A stretch of DNA of 64,000 nucleotides. Source: CBDAQA01 sp965198865. Lineage in GTDB: Bacteria; Planctomycetota; Phycisphaerae; Tepidisphaerales; Tepidisphaeraceae. The stretch covers positions 85,967-149,966 of the forward strand of contig CBDAQA010000033.1 of assembly GCA_965198865.1 (NCBI GenBank), in the 5' to 3' direction. This document shows, piece by piece, positions 61,470 through 64,000 of this stretch; within the stretch, counting starts at the first letter, position 1; every line of letters starts with the position of its first letter. Made by a program: the position numbers and the translations under genes. A model generated the notes under the pieces. That model had not been told where the DNA came from. It saw only the letters and a list, made by a program, of their open reading frames with translations, and ran no database searches.

Positions 61470-62189
61470 TCAGGATTTCGTCGCCCGCTCGACCAACAGC
61501 TTGAACGGCGCCAGGTGCTCCGCCTCGTCAGTCAGCCGTTCGGGGTGCCATTGCACGGCGGCGAACAGGGGGAACGTGGGGTCCTCGAACGCCTCGATGA
61601 TGCCGTCGGGCGCGGTGGCGATCACCCTCAACCCGCGGCCGAGCCGGTCGACGGCCTGCTTGTGGTAGGTGTTCACCGACACGTCACGCTTGCCGATCGC
61701 CTGGCCCAACTGGCTGGCGGTGTCGACGGTGGCGTCGTGGCGAAGGGCGACCTCGGTCAGCGTGCGGTGCTCGATCTGCGTGTCGCGCTTCACGCCGGGA
61801 AGGAACTGGTGGAGGCTGCCGCCGCGGTGGACGTTCATCACCTGCGAGCCGAGGCAGACGCCCAGCACCGGCAGCCGGCGGCGCTCGATCTCGGCGACCA
61901 GCGCGAGCTCGAACGACTGGCGGTCAGGGTCGATCGGGCTGGTGCCCTCGACGTAGGCGCCGCCGCCGTACAGGTTGGGGTTCAGGTCGGGGCCTCCGGT
62001 AAGCAGGACGCCGTCGAGGCGGTCGAGGTAGTCGCCGACCAGGACGTGGTCGACCCGGTACGGCAGCAGGAACGGCAGCCCGCCGGCCCGCTCGATCGCG
62101 GCGGCGTAGGTGTAGTTGGACAGGTACTGTTCCTTCCCCGGCACGCGGTCGGTGGTGACGCCGATGGCGGGTCGCTTGGTCTTGCTCAT
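61470..62189 (-). CDS. Gamma-glutamyl-gamma-aminobutyrate hydrolase family protein (peptidase C26)
   Basis: 239 residues, class I glutamine-amidotransferase fold. The catalytic cysteine is in LPVLGVCLGSQVMNVHRGGS and the His-Glu pair in FAAVQWHPERLTDEAEHL. The start is PAIGVTTDRVPGKEQYLSNY, followed by LDGVLLTGGPDLNPNLYGGG, as in PuuD and related enzymes that release glutamate from gamma-glutamyl compounds. Its ATG overlaps the stop of the upstream gene as ATGA, so it is translationally coupled to the gamma-glutamylcyclotransferase. The pair suggests breakdown of gamma-glutamyl amines or peptides. Confidence 0.93.
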   Translation of the reverse strand: MSKTKRPAIGVTTDRVPGKEQYLSNYTYAAAIERAGGLPFLLPYRVDHVLVGDYLDRLDGVLLTGGPDLNPNLYGGGAYVEGTSPIDPDRQSFELALVAEIERRRLPVLGVCLGSQVMNVHRGGSLHQFLPGVKRDTQIEHRTLTEVALRHDATVDTASQLGQAIGKRDVSVNTYHKQAVDRLGRGLRVIATAPDGIIEAFEDPTFPLFAAVQWHPERLTDEAEHLAPFKLLVERATKS

Positions 62190-62585
62190 GGTGGGGATTG
62201 TATCTGGATATTGGGGGCGTAACGGCCGGAAGCAATCGCGATCCGGCCGGTCAGATCCTGGTTGTACTGGTAGGCCCAGCAGGCGAGGCGGCGGCCGTCT
62301 GCCAACGTGACCGGGGACGGTGAGGCGGACGTACAGGCCGGGCACGCCTTCGTATCGGTCGAACGCCGCCAGAACGTCTGCTTCATCCCCCGACGGCAGC
62401 CGATACACGGTTCCGTGGACGACGCCGCTGCCGCCGAATATGGCGGCCGGGTAGCTTCCGAGGTCGTAGACGCGACCGGCCGCAATGCCCGCCTGCAGCG
62501 GTTCCAACCGCTCGGCAGCTGGCCGAATCGCGGGCGGAGCGAGCGCCGGCTGCAAGGTCCCGTAAGCGAAGATGTACTGTTTCAA
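62186..62585 (-). pseudogene. Gamma-glutamylcyclotransferase (GGCT/AIG2 family), one-base frameshift
   Basis: It begins MKQYIFAYGTLQPALAPPAI, with the Y-G-T-L signature of the GGCT/AIG2 fold, then GRVYDLGSYPAAIFGGSGVV and DVLAAFDRYEGVPGLYVRLT. At about 62312-62316 a single extra G/C shifts the frame. The next frame gives VTLADGRRLACWAYQYNQDL and ends at TGA 62186-62188, overlapping the ATG of the C26 gene. The natural coupling shows that frame to be the true C-terminus. The restored protein is about 132 residues, a normal size. It would cleave gamma-glutamyl peptides to 5-oxoproline. It is a recent frameshift or a consensus error. Confidence 0.8.
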
Positions 62586-62648
62586 CGCTCAGGATGATCG
62601 GTAGTTGAAATCCGCCCGTCAAGCCAGCGCTATTAATCGCTCAACGTC

Positions 62649-64000
62649 ATGGAACTCTGGCAACGCCTGGGTGACTTTCACCCGAAATTGGTTCAGTTTC
62701 CGCTCGTGCTGCTGCTGAGCGGCCTGGTGTTCGATGCGATCGGGCTGCTCCGGCGAGACGGCCGGTTCCACTGGGCGGCGCGCCTGCTCAGCGGCGGCGG
62801 GACCGTGATGCTGCTGTTCGCGGTTCATCTGCGGCATCTACGCCGAGATCTGGGCCGGCAGGGCCGGCGTGCCGCAGGACCCCATCGAGTGGCACGAGTT
62901 CCTGGCCAACGTCGCCTCGTGGGGCTTCGTGATCCTCACCGCCTGGCGGCTGCTGCTGACCGACGACCGCCGGCGACAGTTGGTGGCCTACACCGCGATC
63001 GGGCTCGGCTTCTACGTCCTGCTCGGCTTCACCGCCTACTACGGCGGGCAGCTCGTGTTCCACTAGCGGGGCGGCCGTCGTCGGCGGCCGGGCGAACACG
63101 GTCCTGTCGCTGCACGACCTGAACACGCTCGCCACGCGCCAGACCGACGAGAACCTGAAGTACTCGGAGATGATGCACCACATCTTCGGGTGGCTGACGC
63201 TGGCCCTGGGCGGCTCGCTGCTGGCGACAGCCGCGTTCCCAAGGCGGGCCGGCCAGCTGCGGTGGGTCGGTCCCGCCCTGCTGTTGGGGGGCGGCGTGTT
63301 CCTGTTCTTCTGCGCCGACCTGGACCTCTACCGACTGACCGACCTCCGCCAGCTGCGCGACCGCGAGGTGCAGCTGCACAAGACGATCGCGATCATCCTG
63401 GCCGTCATCGGGACGATGGGACTGCGCCGATTCAAACAGCGTCCAGCGGCTCTGCCGCGGGCTCGCCTGATTTCCAACGCGCCAGCGGAAGGACCCGCGG
63501 CGGAGCCGCTGGGCTCTGTGGGGATGGGGTCATCGTCCAAGCCGATCGCCCTGATGGCCCTGATCGGGGGCGGGCTGCTTTTCACGCACGTCCACACGGT
63601 GGCGCCGTACGCCAACGTGGCGGCCGGGGTCTACATCGCCCACATGGTGCTGGGGGTGGTCGCGTTGACGATCGGTGCCACGCGGCTGGTGCAGGACCGC
63701 TTCCCGCGCCACCGACCGCAGCTGGCGCTGGCGTTCGCGGCGCTCATGTGCGTCGAGTCGGTCCTGCTCATCACCTACAACGAGGGGCTGCCCTGGTACA
63801 TCGGGTACGGCGCGGTACAACCGCTGGGGACCGCACGGCGGGACGGTCGCGCCGTTCGGCGACGTGCGGGCAGAACTGACTTTCGACGACGATTCCCATC
63901 GGCTCGACGTCCACCTGTTGGACCGGTTCACGGACGCGCCGGCGACCGTCGGCCCGGGCTCGGCCGAGCTGCTGGTCGCCCGCGGCTACGCCGAGGTCGG
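62649..64000 (+). pseudogene. Multi-pass membrane protein (DUF2231-like start), three frameshifts, runs off the window
   Basis: It starts MELWQRLGDFHPKLVQFPLV, typical of DUF2231 proteins with a conserved His-Pro and hydrophobic helices. Single extra Gs break it: near 62824 (then ICGIYAEIWAGRAGVPQDPI), at 63065-63066 (turning TAC into TAG; removing the G gives GGQLVFHYGAAVVGGRANTV), and near 63814-63815 (then YNRWGPHGGTVAPFGDVRAE). Otherwise it is continuous for about 450 residues with some ten helices, an MMHHIFGWL helix and a C-terminal beta domain (RAELTFDDDSHRLDVHLLDR). It continues past 64000. The function is unknown; a periplasmic domain behind a membrane bundle suggests a metal- or redox-related role, which is speculative. 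Confidence 0.6.

Overview
This window looks like chromosomal DNA from a Planctomycetota bacterium, most likely class Phycisphaerae (Tepidisphaera/Humisphaera-like). Reasons: very high GC; a short ECF sigma factor directly upstream of a membrane-anchored Ser/Thr kinase; a prepilin with the FTLVELLVVIGIIAVLIGILLP leader and a C-terminal SDGH; a HAF-repeat protein with a VPEP C-terminal anchor; and many secreted enzymes. The placement rests on gene content only. No rRNA, tRNA, CRISPR array or complete insertion sequence was seen.

0-8.3 kb holds the end of a MacB/FtsX-type permease and then a pectin/galacturonate locus. It contains a truncated pectate lyase, a XylR-type regulator, a GH28 polygalacturonase with a frameshift, tagaturonate reductase and altronate dehydratase (uxaB, uxaA, overlapping by 4 nt), a broken prepilin and a broken polysaccharide-lyase fragment. 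Only the two cytoplasmic uronate enzymes are clean; nearly every other gene here has an indel or truncation.

8.3-26.4 kb holds an M48 membrane protease, cysteine desulfurase with a coupled small membrane protein, a polyprenyl diphosphate synthase, a 1158-residue secreted protein with four tandem alpha/beta-hydrolase units (the first degenerate), a GH113-like lipoprotein, an FAD oxidoreductase, ispH, a GH15 enzyme, a pteridine-reductase-like SDR, and an ABC exporter with an N-terminal extension and zinc ribbon. Several intergenic gaps carry long palindromic repeats, two of which share the same sequence with paired (compensatory) base changes.

26.6-39.2 kb holds rpsA, a HAF/PEP-CTERM protein, an ECF sigma factor and two large paralogous receptor-like Ser/Thr kinases. 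A copy of the last ~100 codons of rpsA, with its terminator, sits between the two kinases.

39.2-54.9 kb holds a transposase remnant, a LysR-SDR-MFS group, a group 2 sigma-70 factor, a DUF4058 protein, a secreted repeat protein, nadC, a Uma2-type nuclease, trmB, an AmpG-like transporter, a lipoprotein, moaB and a porin.

54.9-64 kb has two RlaP-like nucleotidyltransferases around a DinB protein and an MNT-type nucleotidyltransferase, a membrane protein, an Xaa-Pro aminopeptidase, a broken nucleotidyltransferase, a GT4 glycosyltransferase, a C26 amidohydrolase coupled to a frameshifted gamma-glutamylcyclotransferase, and a membrane protein with three frameshifts that runs off the end.

No frameshift was found between 8.4 and 60 kb. 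They cluster at the two ends and are mostly single extra G/C bases, so either local consensus errors or local gene decay must be considered there.
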